Origin: Streptomyces sp. NBC_01197
GTDB taxonomy: Bacteria; Actinomycetota; Actinomycetes; Streptomycetales; Streptomycetaceae
Length of the DNA: 64,000 bases
NCBI RefSeq assembly: GCF_036010505.1
Contig: NZ_CP108569.1
Span: forward strand, 6,482,501 to 6,546,500
Direction: 5' to 3'
In this document: piece by piece, positions 40,298-53,527 of the stretch
How positions within the stretch are numbered: position 1 is the first letter of the stretch
Layout of the letters: every line of letters begins with the position of its first letter
Notes under the pieces: model-generated
What the model was told of the DNA's origin: nothing
Seen by the model: only the letters and a program-made list of their open reading frames with translations
Databases searched by the model: none
Program-made: the position numbers and the translations under genes

Positions 40298-41584
40298 ATG
40301 AGCAAGACCCTGATCCGTGGTGCGAAGGTGCTCGGCGGCCGGCCGCAGGACGTCCTGATCGACGGCGAGACCGTCGCAGCGGTGGGCTCCGGCCTCTCCG
40401 CCGACGGCGTCGATGTCATCGAGGCGGACGGCCGGATCCTGCTGCCCGGCCTGGTCGACCTGCACACCCATCTGCGCGAGCCGGGCCGTGAGGACTCCGA
40501 GACCGTGCTCACCGGTACCAAGGCCGCCGCCGCCGGCGGATTCACCGCCGTCCACGCCATGGCGAACACCTTCCCCGTCGCGGACACCGCCGGCGTGGTG
40601 GAGCAGGTCTGGCGCCTGGGCAAGGAGTCCGGCTACTGCGACGTGCAGCCCATCGGCGCCGTCACCGTCGGACTGGCCGGCAAGCAGCTCGCCGAACTCG
40701 GCGCGATGCACGAATCGGCCGCAGCGGTCCGCGTCTTCTCCGACGACGGCAAGTGCGTGGACGACGCCGTGATCATGCGCCGCGCCCTGGAGTACGTGAA
40801 GGCCTTCGACGGTGTCGTGGCCCAGCACGCCCAGGAGCCCCGGCTCACCGAGGGTGCCCAGATGAACGAGGGCGTCGTCTCCTCCGAACTGGGGCTCGGC
40901 GGCTGGCCCGCCGTCGCCGAGGAGTCGATCATCGCCCGCGATGTGCTGCTCGCCGCCCACGTCGGCTCCCGGGTGCACATCTGCCACCTGTCGACAGCCG
41001 GTTCCGTGGAGATCGTCCGCTGGGCCAAGTCCAAGGGCTGGAACGTCACCGCCGAGGTGACCCCGCACCACCTCCTCCTCACCGACGAGCTGGTCCGTAC
41101 GTACAACCCCGTCTACAAGGTCAACCCGCCGCTGCGCACCGAGTCCGATGTGATGGCTCTGCGCGAGGCGCTCGCCGACGGCACGATCGACTGCGTCGCC
41201 ACCGACCACGCCCCGCACCCGCACGAGGACAAGGACTGCGAGTGGGCCGCGGCCGCCATGGGGATGGTGGGCCTGGAGACCGCCCTCTCCGTCGTCCAGC
41301 AGACGATGGTCGACACCGGTCTCGTCGACTGGGAGACCGTCGCCGACCGGATGTCCTTCCGGCCCGCCGCCATCGGCCGCCTGACGGGCCACGGCCGGCC
41401 GATCGCCGCCGGTGAGCCCGCGAACCTCACGCTGGTCGACGCGGCTTACCGTGGTGAGGTGGACCCCGCGGGCTTCGCCTCCCGCAGCCGCAACACCCCG
41501 TACGAGGGCCGTGAGCTGCCGGGACGCGTCACCCACACCTTCCTGCGGGGCAGGGCAACGGTCGTGGACGGGAAGCTGGCGTGA
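40298..41584 (+). CDS. pyrC: Dihydroorotase
   Basis: 428 aa. Zinc-dependent cyclisation of carbamoyl-aspartate to dihydroorotate; class I (PyrC/AllB-like) amidohydrolase. The metal-binding LVDLHTHLREPG and catalytic Asp in ATDHAPHPHEDK are present. ATG 40298 follows a purine-rich GAGGAGAGC. The stop overlaps the next gene (GTGA), so the membrane PH protein is translationally coupled to pyrimidine synthesis genes. Confidence 0.96.
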   Translation: MSKTLIRGAKVLGGRPQDVLIDGETVAAVGSGLSADGVDVIEADGRILLPGLVDLHTHLREPGREDSETVLTGTKAAAAGGFTAVHAMANTFPVADTAGVVEQVWRLGKESGYCDVQPIGAVTVGLAGKQLAELGAMHESAAAVRVFSDDGKCVDDAVIMRRALEYVKAFDGVVAQHAQEPRLTEGAQMNEGVVSSELGLGGWPAVAEESIIARDVLLAAHVGSRVHICHLSTAGSVEIVRWAKSKGWNVTAEVTPHHLLLTDELVRTYNPVYKVNPPLRTESDVMALREALADGTIDCVATDHAPHPHEDKDCEWAAAAMGMVGLETALSVVQQTMVDTGLVDWETVADRMSFRPAAIGRLTGHGRPIAAGEPANLTLVDAAYRGEVDPAGFASRSRNTPYEGRELPGRVTHTFLRGRATVVDGKLA

Positions 41585-42222
41585 CACCTCTCATCAATCT
41601 TCACCTCGCACATCTTCAGCTGGCGGCGGAGCAGAAGTCGGCTGACGTCACCGACTGGTCGGGCCGCATCGGCTGGATCGTCGGCCTGCTGCTCCTCGTC
41701 GCGCTCGTCTACTGGCTGATGCGCGAGGGCTGGAAATGGCGGGGGACGCTCCAGAGCGACCTCCCTGAGCTGCCCAGCGCGCCGGACGTACCGGGTACGG
41801 CCAGACTGGAGATGAGCGGCCGGTACCACGGCTCGACCACGGCCGGGCAGTGGCTCGACCGGATCGTCGCGCACGGCCTGGGCACCCGCAGCAAGGCCGA
41901 GGTGACGCTCACGGACGAGGGCGTGGAGGTCGTACGCCCCGGGGCGAGCGACTTCTTCATCCCGGCCGCGCGGCTCCGCGAGGCCCGGCTCGACAAGGGC
42001 ATCGCGGGCAAGGTCCTCACCGAGGGCGGCATGCTGATCATCACCTGGGAGCACGGCGACAAGCTGATCGACTCCGGTTTCCGCTCGGACCGGGCAGCGG
42101 AACAGGCCGCCTGGGTCGAGGCCGTCAACGCCGTGAGCCACCCGGCGGGCGCCACCGCTACCGCTGACAGCACCACGAGTACCACGCACCACCCGATCAC
42201 GACGGAAGGCACCGCACGATGA
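41581..42222 (+). CDS. Membrane-anchored PH-like domain protein of the pyr operon
   Basis: 213 aa. One membrane helix (~30-46, [17 protein letters not shown]), then a soluble domain (~65-190) resembling bacterial PH folds, with beta-strands around [16 protein letters not shown] and [19 protein letters not shown], and a Thr/Ala-rich tail. The function is unknown. It overlaps pyrC and carA by four bases on each side, and this position is conserved in actinobacteria (from memory), which points to a role tied to pyrimidine or carbamoyl-phosphate synthesis at the membrane. Confidence 0.85.
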   Translation: MTPLINLHLAHLQLAAEQKSADVTDWSGRIGWIVGLLLLVALVYWLMREGWKWRGTLQSDLPELPSAPDVPGTARLEMSGRYHGSTTAGQWLDRIVAHGLGTRSKAEVTLTDEGVEVVRPGASDFFIPAARLREARLDKGIAGKVLTEGGMLIITWEHGDKLIDSGFRSDRAAEQAAWVEAVNAVSHPAGATATADSTTSTTHHPITTEGTAR

Positions 42223-43377
42223 CGATCTCCAGCCCGGGGAACGCCTCGGAGAGGACAGCGGCGTCCCCCGCCGTACTCGTCCTGGAGGACGGCCGGATCT
42301 TCCGCGGCCGCTCCTACGGGGCCACCGGGGAGACCTTCGGTGAAGCGGTCTTCAACACCGGGATGACCGGTTACCAGGAAACCCTCACCGACCCCTCGTA
42401 CCACCGCCAGGTCGTCGTGATGACCGCCCCGCACGTGGGCAACACCGGCGTCAACGACGAGGACGACGAGTCCGCGAAGATCTGGGTCGCCGGTTACGTC
42501 GTACGCGACCCCGCCCGTATCCCGTCGAACTGGCGCTCACGCCGCTCCCTCGACGACGAGCTGGTGAAGCAGGGCATCGTCGGCATCAGCGGCATCGACA
42601 CCCGGGCCCTCACCCGGCATCTGCGCGAGCGCGGCGCCATGCGTGTCGGCATCTTCTCCGGCAACGCCCTCTCGGACGAGGGCATGCTCCTCGCCAAGGT
42701 CCGGCAGGCGCCCGAGATGAACGGCGCCGACCTCTCCGCCGAGGTCGCCACCACCGAGACGTACGTGGTCCCGGCCGTCGGCGAGAAGAAGTTCACCGTC
42801 GCCGCCATCGACCTCGGCATCAAGGGCATGACCCCGCACCGGTTGGCCGAGCGCGGCATCGAGGTGCACGTCCTGCCCGCCACCGCCACCGCCGACGACG
42901 TGTACGCGATCGACCCCGACGGAGTGTTCCTCTCCAACGGCCCCGGCGACCCCGCCACCGCGGACCTGACCGTCATCAAGGCCGTCCTGGAGCGGAAGAC
43001 CCCGCTCTTCGGCATCTGCTTCGGCAACCAGCTGCTCGGACGCTCGCTGGGCTTCGGCACATACAAGCTCAAGTACGGCCACCGCGGCATCAACCAGCCG
43101 GTGCAGGACCGTACGACCGGCAAGGTCGAGGTCACCGCGCACAACCACGGCTTCGCCGTCGACGCGCCCCTCGACCAGGTCTCCGACACGCCCTACGGCC
43201 GCGCCGAGGTCTCCCACGTCTGCCTCAACGACAACGTGGTCGAAGGACTCCAGCTGCTCGACCAGCCGGCCTTCAGCGTCCAGTACCACCCCGAAGCAGC
43301 CGCAGGCCCGCACGACGCCGCGTACCTCTTCGACCGCTTCACGTCTCTGATGAACACAGCCCAGATGGAGGGCCAGC

Positions 43378-43385
<8 letters not shown>
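42219..43385 (+). CDS. carA: Carbamoyl-phosphate synthase small (glutaminase) subunit
   Basis: 388 aa. Supplies ammonia from glutamine to CarB. It has the N-terminal CPSase domain ([19 protein letters not shown]) and a class I glutamine amidotransferase domain with nucleophile C267 in [11 protein letters not shown] and the His/Glu pair in [17 protein letters not shown] 42219 overlaps the preceding stop, and the end overlaps carB by eight bases. Confidence 0.97.
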
Positions 43386-46689
<3,304 letters not shown>

Positions 46690-46697
46690 CAGCCCAC

Positions 46698-46727
46698 GAG
46701 GGGGACACCGGAAACGGTGTCCCCCTC
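46698..46727 (+). terminator. Hairpin between carB and pyrD
   Basis: A perfect 13-bp stem: GAGGGGGACACCG (46698-46710) pairs with 46715-46727 around a GAAA tetraloop, followed by TTC. It lies inside the pyr cluster, 8 bases after the carB stop. Confidence 0.85.
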
Positions 46728-46783
46728 TTCATGAGCCCCCGTCCATGAGTTCCCGCCCGGGGGCTCGTCATGAGGAAAGCCGG

Positions 46784-47889
<1,106 letters not shown>

Positions 47890-47893
<4 letters not shown>

Positions 47894-48738
47894 CGCCTCA
47901 GCAGCCACTCGAACCGTTCGGCACCAGGCTGCGCCGGGCGATGGACACCCGCGGGCCGCTCTGCGTCGGCATCGACCCGCATGCCTCCCTGCTGACCGCC
48001 TGGGGCCTCGGCGACGATATCGCGGGTCTGGAGCGCTTCACGCGTACGGTCGTGGAGGCGCTGGCCGACCGGGTCGCGGTGCTCAAACCGCAGTCCGCGT
48101 TCTTCGAGCGGTTCGGCTCGCGTGGCATCGCCGTCCTGGAGACGGCCGTCGCCGAGGCTCGTTCGGCCGGGGCCCTGGTGCTCATGGACGCCAAGCGCGG
48201 CGACATCGGCTCGACCATGGGCGCCTATGCCGCGACCTATCTGGACCAGGACTCGCCGCTCTTCTCGGACGCGGTGACCCTCTCGCCGTACCTCGGCTTC
48301 GGCTCGCTGCGGCCGGCTCTGGACGCGGCGGTGCTCAGCGGTGCGGGGGTCTTCGTCCTCGCGCTGACCTCCAACCCGGAGGGCGCCGAGGTCCAGCGGT
48401 CCACGACCCCCGACGGCCGGCCGCTCGCCAGGGTGATGCTCGACCACATGGCGGCCGAGAACGAGGGCGCCGACCCGCTCGGCTCGGTCGGTGCGGTCGT
48501 CGGCGCGACGCTCGGCGACCCGGGGGTACGCCTGGACATCAACGGCCCGCTGCTCGCCCCCGGTATCGGCGCCCAGGGCGCGACGCCCGCGGATCTGCCC
48601 CGGGTGTTCGGTTCGGCGGTCGGCAATGTGGTGCCGAGCGTCAGCCGGGGAGTCCTGCGCCACGGGCCCGATATCGCGGCCCTGCGCGATTCGGCCGCCC
48701 GCTTCGCCGGTGAAGTGCGTACGGCGGTCGCCGGATAG
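47890..48738 (+). CDS. pyrF: Orotidine 5'-phosphate decarboxylase (long, actinobacterial type)
   Basis: 282 aa. Forms UMP from OMP. Type 2 PyrF with CVGIDPHASLL and the catalytic tetrad region LMDAKRGDIGSTMGAYA; the C-terminal PGIGAQG phosphate-binding loop is present. ATG 47890 overlaps pyrD. Orotate phosphoribosyltransferase (pyrE) is not in this window, as is usual for Streptomyces, where it lies elsewhere. Confidence 0.95.
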
Positions 48739-49054
48739 CGCGCGTCCGGCCGGTCAGCGAGGTCCGCGCCCGGGCCGGGGTGGAAATCCCGGGCCGGAAA
48801 CCCGGGGCGGTGCGGCGAGAATCAGCCAGTTCTGCGTCGGCGGGCCGAAAACCGGGGTGTTATGCCCTAAATATCCCGTCAGGCAAAGGCTGACCAGGAC
48901 TTTTCGTCTGTTCTCGCTGACTGGAGCGGCCGTGGCCGCTAGTCTCCGTCGAGAGCCGACGTGCAATTCTCTTGCTCGTCGCTCCGCAGGTGTGGGGCGA
49001 TCAGGTTCCTCACCGGTCCGTATCCGACAGTTCGACATCCGAGGTGACGTAGGC
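48739..49054. other. Intergenic region pyrF-mihF
   Basis: 316 bases without a gene. CCGGGGT-GGAA-ATCCCGG (48775-48792, one G-T pair) is a likely pyrF terminator with a GGAA loop. Around 48855-48875 an AT-richer stretch (TTATGCCCTAAATATCCC) stands out and may be part of the mihF promoter region, but no -35/-10 pair is clear. Confidence 0.5.
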
Positions 49055-49378
49055 GTGGCTCTTCCGCCCCTTACCCCTGAACAGCGCGCAGCCGCGCTCG
49101 AAAAGGCCGCCGCGGCTCGCCGGGAGCGGGCCGAGGTCAAGAATCGACTCAAGCACTCCGGCGCCTCCCTGCACGAGGTCATCAAGCAGGGCCAGGAGAA
49201 CGGCGTCATCGGGAAGATGAAGGTCTCCGCTCTCCTTGAGTCCCTGCCCGGTGTGGGCAAGGTCCGCGCCAAGCAGATCATGGAGCGGCTCGGCATCTCC
49301 GAGAGCCGCCGAGTGCGCGGTCTCGGCTCCAATCAGATCGCCTCTTTGGAGCGCGAGTTCGGTGGCGGCGCTGCCTGA
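49055..49378 (+). CDS. mihF: Actinobacterial integration host factor (sIHF/MihF)
   Basis: 107 aa. Nucleoid-associated protein unrelated in fold to E. coli IHF; it binds DNA without strong sequence preference and affects topology and development. A long N-terminal helix ([22 protein letters not shown]) precedes a helix-two-turns-helix with [22 protein letters not shown] and the C-terminal [15 protein letters not shown] 49055 is chosen by GAGGTG eight bases upstream; the frame is open far upstream but without homology. It lies 38 bases ahead of gmk, a conserved pairing. Confidence 0.96.
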   Translation: MALPPLTPEQRAAALEKAAAARRERAEVKNRLKHSGASLHEVIKQGQENGVIGKMKVSALLESLPGVGKVRAKQIMERLGISESRRVRGLGSNQIASLEREFGGGAA

Positions 49379-49416
49379 CGTTCCGGGCACCCCCGGGAAG
49401 CTGGAATAATCGCCGC

Positions 49417-50010
49417 ATGGCTGCAACACCCCGGGGGACGACCCCCGTACCCCCGGACCCCAATCCGCGGTTGACCGTGCTCTCTGGCCCCTCCGGGGTC
49501 GGCAAGAGCACGGTCGTCGCCCATATGCGCAAGGTTCACCCCGAGGTCTGGCTCTCGGTGTCGGCGACGACCCGCAAGCCGCGCCCCGGTGAGCGCCACG
49601 GCGTCCACTACTTCTTCGTGGACGACGAGGAGTTCGACAAGCTCGTCGCCAACGGTGAGCTGCTCGAGTGGGCCGAATTCGCGGGCAATCGGTACGGCAC
49701 CCCGCGCCGGGCCGTCCTGGACCGCCTGGAAGCGGGGGAGCCGGTGCTCCTGGAGATCGATCTCCAGGGCGCCAGGCTCGTACGGGCCTCGATGCCCGAG
49801 GCCCAGCTGGTCTTCCTGGCACCGCCCAGCTGGGACGAGCTGGTCCGCCGGCTCACCGGGCGCGGGACCGAACCGCCCGATGTCATCGAACGCAGGCTGA
49901 CGGCCGCGAAGATCGAACTTGCCGCGGAGCCGGAGTTCGATACGACTCTTGTCAATACCTCCGTCGAGGACGTGGCCCGCGAGCTGCTAGCCTTGGTCAA
50001 GGTTCTTTGA
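49417..50010 (+). CDS. gmk: Guanylate kinase
   Basis: 197 aa. Phosphorylates GMP to GDP. P-loop [10 protein letters not shown], the GMP-binding [20 protein letters not shown], and the LID segment [14 protein letters not shown] are all present. ATG 49417 has only a weak Shine-Dalgarno (GGAA). A proline-rich N-terminal extension of ~17 residues precedes the kinase fold. rpoZ follows after 25 bases, as in many bacteria. Confidence 0.96.
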   Translation: MAATPRGTTPVPPDPNPRLTVLSGPSGVGKSTVVAHMRKVHPEVWLSVSATTRKPRPGERHGVHYFFVDDEEFDKLVANGELLEWAEFAGNRYGTPRRAVLDRLEAGEPVLLEIDLQGARLVRASMPEAQLVFLAPPSWDELVRRLTGRGTEPPDVIERRLTAAKIELAAEPEFDTTLVNTSVEDVARELLALVKVL

Positions 50011-50035
50011 TTTTCACTCCATCGGAAGGCAGAGA

Positions 50036-50308
50036 GTGTCCTCTTCCATCACCACGCCCGAGGGCATCATCAACCCGCCGATTGATGAGCTCCTTGAGGC
50101 AACCGACTCCAAGTACAGCCTTGTGATCTACGCCGCCAAACGCGCGCGCCAGATCAACGCGTACTACTCGCAGCTCGGCGAAGGCCTGCTGGAGTACGTC
50201 GGTCCGCTGGTGGACACTCACGTCCACGAGAAGCCCCTCTCGATCGCGCTCCGCGAGATCAACGCGGGTCTGCTGACCTCCGAGGCCATCGAAGGCCCCG
50301 CGCAGTAA
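50036..50308 (+). CDS. rpoZ: RNA polymerase omega subunit
   Basis: 90 aa. Small subunit that stabilises beta' in RNA polymerase. It shows the family N-terminal [33 protein letters not shown] 50036 has GGAAGG six bases upstream. It forms a unit with gmk that ends at a 16-bp hairpin. In other bacteria omega contributes to ppGpp response; relA is encoded in the same window. Confidence 0.95.
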   Translation: MSSSITTPEGIINPPIDELLEATDSKYSLVIYAAKRARQINAYYSQLGEGLLEYVGPLVDTHVHEKPLSIALREINAGLLTSEAIEGPAQ

Positions 50309-50327
50309 CGCAGACAGTGATTTCTTT

Positions 50328-50366
50328 CACTCCGGGCCCGGCAGCACAGCTGCCGGGCCCGGAGTG
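50328..50366 (+). terminator. Terminator of gmk-rpoZ
   Basis: A perfect 16-bp stem (50328-50343 with 50351-50366), 5' arm CACTCCGGGCCCGGCA, followed by TTTCCC. Confidence 0.88.
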
Positions 50367-50458
50367 TTTCCCGGGGTCCCCCGGAGCGCCGCCCCGCCGG
50401 TGATGCAGCATGGGGGTGTACGAATCCGAATGCGGAGCGAAGCCGGGGAGACGTGGAC

Positions 50459-51664
50459 GTGGCGGAGAAGCCGAAGGTCGTTCTGGGGGTCAGCGGAGGC
50501 ATCGCCGCGTACAAGGTGTGCGAGGTACTGCGCAGGCTGACCGAGTCCGGCCACGACGTACGGGTCGTGCCGACCGGTTCCGCCCTCCACTTCGTCGGTG
50601 CCGCGACATGGTCGGCGCTCTCCGGCCACCCGGTGGCCACCGAGGTCTGGTCCGACGTCCACGAGGTCCCGCACGTGCGCATCGGGCAGGGCGCGGATCT
50701 GGTGCTGGTCGCCCCCGCCACCGCCGACCTGCTCGCGAAGGCCGCCCACGGGCTGGCCGACGACCTGCTCACCAACACACTCCTCACCGCCCGGTGTCCG
50801 GTGGTCTTCGCCCCGGCGATGCACACCGAGATGTGGGAGCACCCGGCCACCCAGGAGAACGTGGCGACGCTGCGCCGCCGCGGAGCCGTCGTGATCGAGC
50901 CGGCTGTCGGGCGCCTCACCGGCGTGGACACCGGCAAGGGCAGGCTGCCTGAACCCGGCGAGATCTTCGAGACCTGCCGCCGGGTGCTCACCCGCGGGAG
51001 CGCGGAGCCGGACCTCGCGGGCCGCCATGTCGTCGTCAGCGCCGGTGGCACCCGTGAACCGCTCGACCCGGTCCGCTATCTGGGGAACCGCTCATCGGGC
51101 AAACAGGGGTACGCCCTGGCCCGTACGGCTGTCGCACGCGGTGCCAGGGTGACGCTGATCGAGGCCAACACCGCGCTGCCCGCACCAGGGGGGGCCGATG
51201 TGGTGCACGTGAGCACGGCGGTGCAGCTGCGAGAGGCGGTCCTGAAGGCCGCGGCCGACGCCGACGCGGTGGTCATGGCGGCGGCGGTGGCCGACTTCCG
51301 GCCCGCGGCCTATGCCCAGGGCAAGATCAAGAAGCGCGACGGCCAGGAGCCCGCTCCGATCGCGCTGGTCCGCAATCCGGACATCCTCGCCGAGATCTCC
51401 GCGGAGCGCGCCACGCCCGGACAGGTCGTGGTCGGATTCGCGGCGGAGACGGACGACGTGCTCTCCAACGGACGGCACAAGCTGCGGCGCAAGGGCTGTG
51501 ATCTGCTCGTCGTCAACGAGGTCGGGGAGCACAAGACCTTCGGCTCCGAGGGGAACGAGGCGGTCGTCCTCGCGGCCGGAGGCGGCGAGACCGCCGTGCC
51601 GTACGGCTCCAAGGAAGCTCTTGCCGATACCGTCTGGGATCTGGTGGTATCGAGCTTCGGATGA
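50459..51664 (+). CDS. coaBC: Bifunctional phosphopantothenoylcysteine decarboxylase/phosphopantothenate-cysteine ligase
   Basis: 401 aa. Catalyses two steps of coenzyme A synthesis. The N-terminal flavoprotein CoaC domain (~1-180) shows GVSGGIAAYK and the PAMHTEMW version of the PAMNxxMW motif. The C-terminal CoaB domain shows VSAGGTREPLDPVRYLGNRSSGKQG and AVADFRP. GTG 50459 fits GGAG (50447-50450) at eight bases; GTG 50453 is only two bases from it. It sits before metK, as in other actinobacteria. Confidence 0.95.
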   Translation: MAEKPKVVLGVSGGIAAYKVCEVLRRLTESGHDVRVVPTGSALHFVGAATWSALSGHPVATEVWSDVHEVPHVRIGQGADLVLVAPATADLLAKAAHGLADDLLTNTLLTARCPVVFAPAMHTEMWEHPATQENVATLRRRGAVVIEPAVGRLTGVDTGKGRLPEPGEIFETCRRVLTRGSAEPDLAGRHVVVSAGGTREPLDPVRYLGNRSSGKQGYALARTAVARGARVTLIEANTALPAPGGADVVHVSTAVQLREAVLKAAADADAVVMAAAVADFRPAAYAQGKIKKRDGQEPAPIALVRNPDILAEISAERATPGQVVVGFAAETDDVLSNGRHKLRRKGCDLLVVNEVGEHKTFGSEGNEAVVLAAGGGETAVPYGSKEALADTVWDLVVSSFG

Positions 51665-51904
51665 AAATCTGGTGTCATCCACCGGGTCGGAGGAAGCCGG
51701 TGGTAGCCGCTTTCCACCCCATTTCGGCGGTCGTAAGGCCGTACCGCCGGAGGAGTGCCTCAGGTCACACGGCTCCCACGGAGCGAGACGCGTGCCCCGT
51801 TGGCCGGAGGCGACCGATAAACTGGTCACGGAATGAGCCGGGCGCAGCCCCCGGCCCACTCCACCCATGATCAGCCAGCAGCCGCTGCAACCCCAGGGAG
51901 CGTT
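51665..51904 (+). promoter_or_regulatory. metK: Structured leader of metK
   Basis: 240 bases. Two consecutive stem-loops each have a 7-bp stem and an 11-base loop: CCACCGG (51679-51685) with 51697-51703, and CGGCGGT (51725-51731) with 51743-51749. A small GCTCC/GGAGC hairpin follows. TAAACT (51818-51823) resembles a -10 but lacks a -35 at the right distance, so the stem-loops could be transcribed from coaBC or lie upstream of the metK start. It does not match SAM-I or SAM-IV consensus as I know them. Confidence 0.4.
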
Positions 51905-53122
51905 GTGTCCCGTCGTCTGTTCACCTCGGAATCTGTCACCGAGGGCCACCCTGACAAGATCGCTGACCAGATCAGCGACACGATCCTCGATGCGCTTCTG
52001 CGTGAGGACCCCGCTTCCCGTGTGGCCGTGGAGACGCTGATCACCACGGGCCAGGTGCATGTGGCCGGTGAGGTCACCACGAAGGCGTACGCGCCGATCG
52101 CGCAGCTCGTGCGCGAGAAGATCCTGGAGATCGGTTACGACTCGTCGAAGAAGGGCTTCGACGGTGCCTCCTGTGGTGTGTCGGTGTCCATCGGGGCGCA
52201 GTCCCCCGACATCGCGCAGGGTGTCGACACCGCGTACGAGAAGCGGGTGGCCGCCGCCGGCACCGAGGACGACGACCTCGACAAGCAGGGTGCCGGTGAC
52301 CAGGGCCTGATGTTCGGCTACGCGTGCGACGAGACGCCCGAGCTGATGCCGCTGCCCATCCATCTGGCCCACCGGCTCTCGCGCCGTCTCTCCGAGGTCC
52401 GCAAGAACGGGACCATCCCGTACCTGCGTCCCGACGGCAAGACCCAGGTCACCATCGAGTACGACGGCGACAAGGCACTCCGCCTCGACACGGTCGTGGT
52501 CTCCTCGCAGCACGCGAGCGACATCGACCTGGACTCGCTGCTCGCCCCCGACATCCGCGAGTTCGTCGTCGAGCACGTGCTGAACCAGCTGATCGACGAC
52601 GGCATCAAGCTGGACACCGAGGGCTACCGGCTGCTGGTCAACCCGACCGGCCGCTTCGAGATCGGCGGGCCGATGGGTGACGCCGGTCTGACCGGCCGCA
52701 AGATCATCATCGACACGTACGGCGGCATGGCCCGGCACGGCGGCGGCGCCTTCTCGGGCAAGGACCCGTCGAAGGTGGACCGCTCGGCGGCGTACGCGAT
52801 GCGCTGGGTCGCCAAGAACGTGGTGGCCGCGGGCCTCGCCACCCGCTGTGAGGTCCAGGTCGCGTACGCGATCGGCAAGGCCGAGCCGGTGGGCCTGTTC
52901 GTCGAGACCTTCGGGACCGCGGCCACCGACGTCGAGAAGATCGAGCACGCCATCTCGGAGGTCTTCGACCTGCGCCCGGCCGCGATCATCCGCGATCTGG
53001 ACCTGCTGCGTCCGATCTACGCCGAGACCGCCGCGTACGGCCACTTCGGCCGCGAGCTGCCGGACTTCACCTGGGAGCGCACCGACCGCGTGGACGCACT
53101 GCGCAAGGCCGCGGGGCTGTAG
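51905..53122 (+). CDS. metK: S-adenosylmethionine synthetase
   Basis: 405 aa. Makes SAM from methionine and ATP, the methyl donor for primary and secondary metabolism. It shows the N-terminal [32 protein letters not shown], and [22 protein letters not shown] 51905 follows AGGGAG at four bases; the frame is open 24 codons upstream without homology. It ends at a strong hairpin. Confidence 0.97.
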   Translation: MSRRLFTSESVTEGHPDKIADQISDTILDALLREDPASRVAVETLITTGQVHVAGEVTTKAYAPIAQLVREKILEIGYDSSKKGFDGASCGVSVSIGAQSPDIAQGVDTAYEKRVAAAGTEDDDLDKQGAGDQGLMFGYACDETPELMPLPIHLAHRLSRRLSEVRKNGTIPYLRPDGKTQVTIEYDGDKALRLDTVVVSSQHASDIDLDSLLAPDIREFVVEHVLNQLIDDGIKLDTEGYRLLVNPTGRFEIGGPMGDAGLTGRKIIIDTYGGMARHGGGAFSGKDPSKVDRSAAYAMRWVAKNVVAAGLATRCEVQVAYAIGKAEPVGLFVETFGTAATDVEKIEHAISEVFDLRPAAIIRDLDLLRPIYAETAAYGHFGRELPDFTWERTDRVDALRKAAGL

Positions 53123-53143
53123 GGCCCGCTCGTTCCTGGCACA

Positions 53144-53183
53144 CCACTGCCCGGCTTCTCCGATCGGAGGGGCCGGGCAGTGG
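53144..53183 (+). terminator. metK: Terminator of metK
   Basis: CCACTGCCCGGC (53144-53155) pairs with 53172-53183, and the 12-base palindrome CTCCGATCGGAG (53158-53169) lies inside, giving a nearly continuous stem. Confidence 0.85.
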
Positions 53184-53218
53184 CGTGTTGTTTCCCGGAA
53201 CCGGCCGGACGAGGAGGA

Positions 53219-53416
53219 TCAGAACCGGATCAGAAGGGGAGCGACTCCGGCGGTGTCCCGCGCAGCCACCTCGGTTCGTCCTCGGCGACCTTGCGCGGTG
53301 ACCTTCCCCTGGGCCTCCTTCGGCGGTGGGCCCGCGTAGTAGTTGTTGGTCTGGGGACCGGACACCGAGTGGACCGAACCGCTGCTCCCGATGCGGGTGG
53401 ACGTCGATTCGCTCAC
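53219..53416 (-). CDS. Small hypothetical protein with GPQTNNYYAGPP motif, possible gene remnant
   Basis: 65 aa if GTG 53416 is used, with AGGA nine bases upstream. The N-terminal half (STSTRIGSSGSVHSVSGPQTNNYYAGPPPKE) resembles the low-complexity start of large Streptomyces proteins that carry an NTPase domain after it, but here the frame ends in an unrelated Arg-rich tail. The rest of such a protein is missing, so this may be a truncated relic or a real small protein. It lies in the 405-base gap between metK and pxpC; no other gene is visible in that gap. Confidence 0.4.
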   Translation of the reverse strand: MSESTSTRIGSSGSVHSVSGPQTNNYYAGPPPKEAQGKVTAQGRRGRTEVAARDTAGVAPLLIRF

Positions 53417-53527
53417 CGTGCCCCGTCCTCAGGCCGTTGCCTGGCGCCGGAGGGAACCGGAAACGGCCAGCCATGTCGAGAAGGCGATTTCAGCCACCGG
53501 AGCGAACGCGCGGAGTGCGGACCCGGC

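Noticed and set aside
48491..49054. N-terminal extension of mihF (frame open from 48491)
   Set aside because: It overlaps pyrF and a terminator; the known sIHF length and a good ribosome site support GTG 49055.
51665..51904. Known SAM riboswitch ahead of metK
   Set aside because: I looked for the SAM-I/SAM-IV conserved core and did not find it; only unassigned stem-loops remain.
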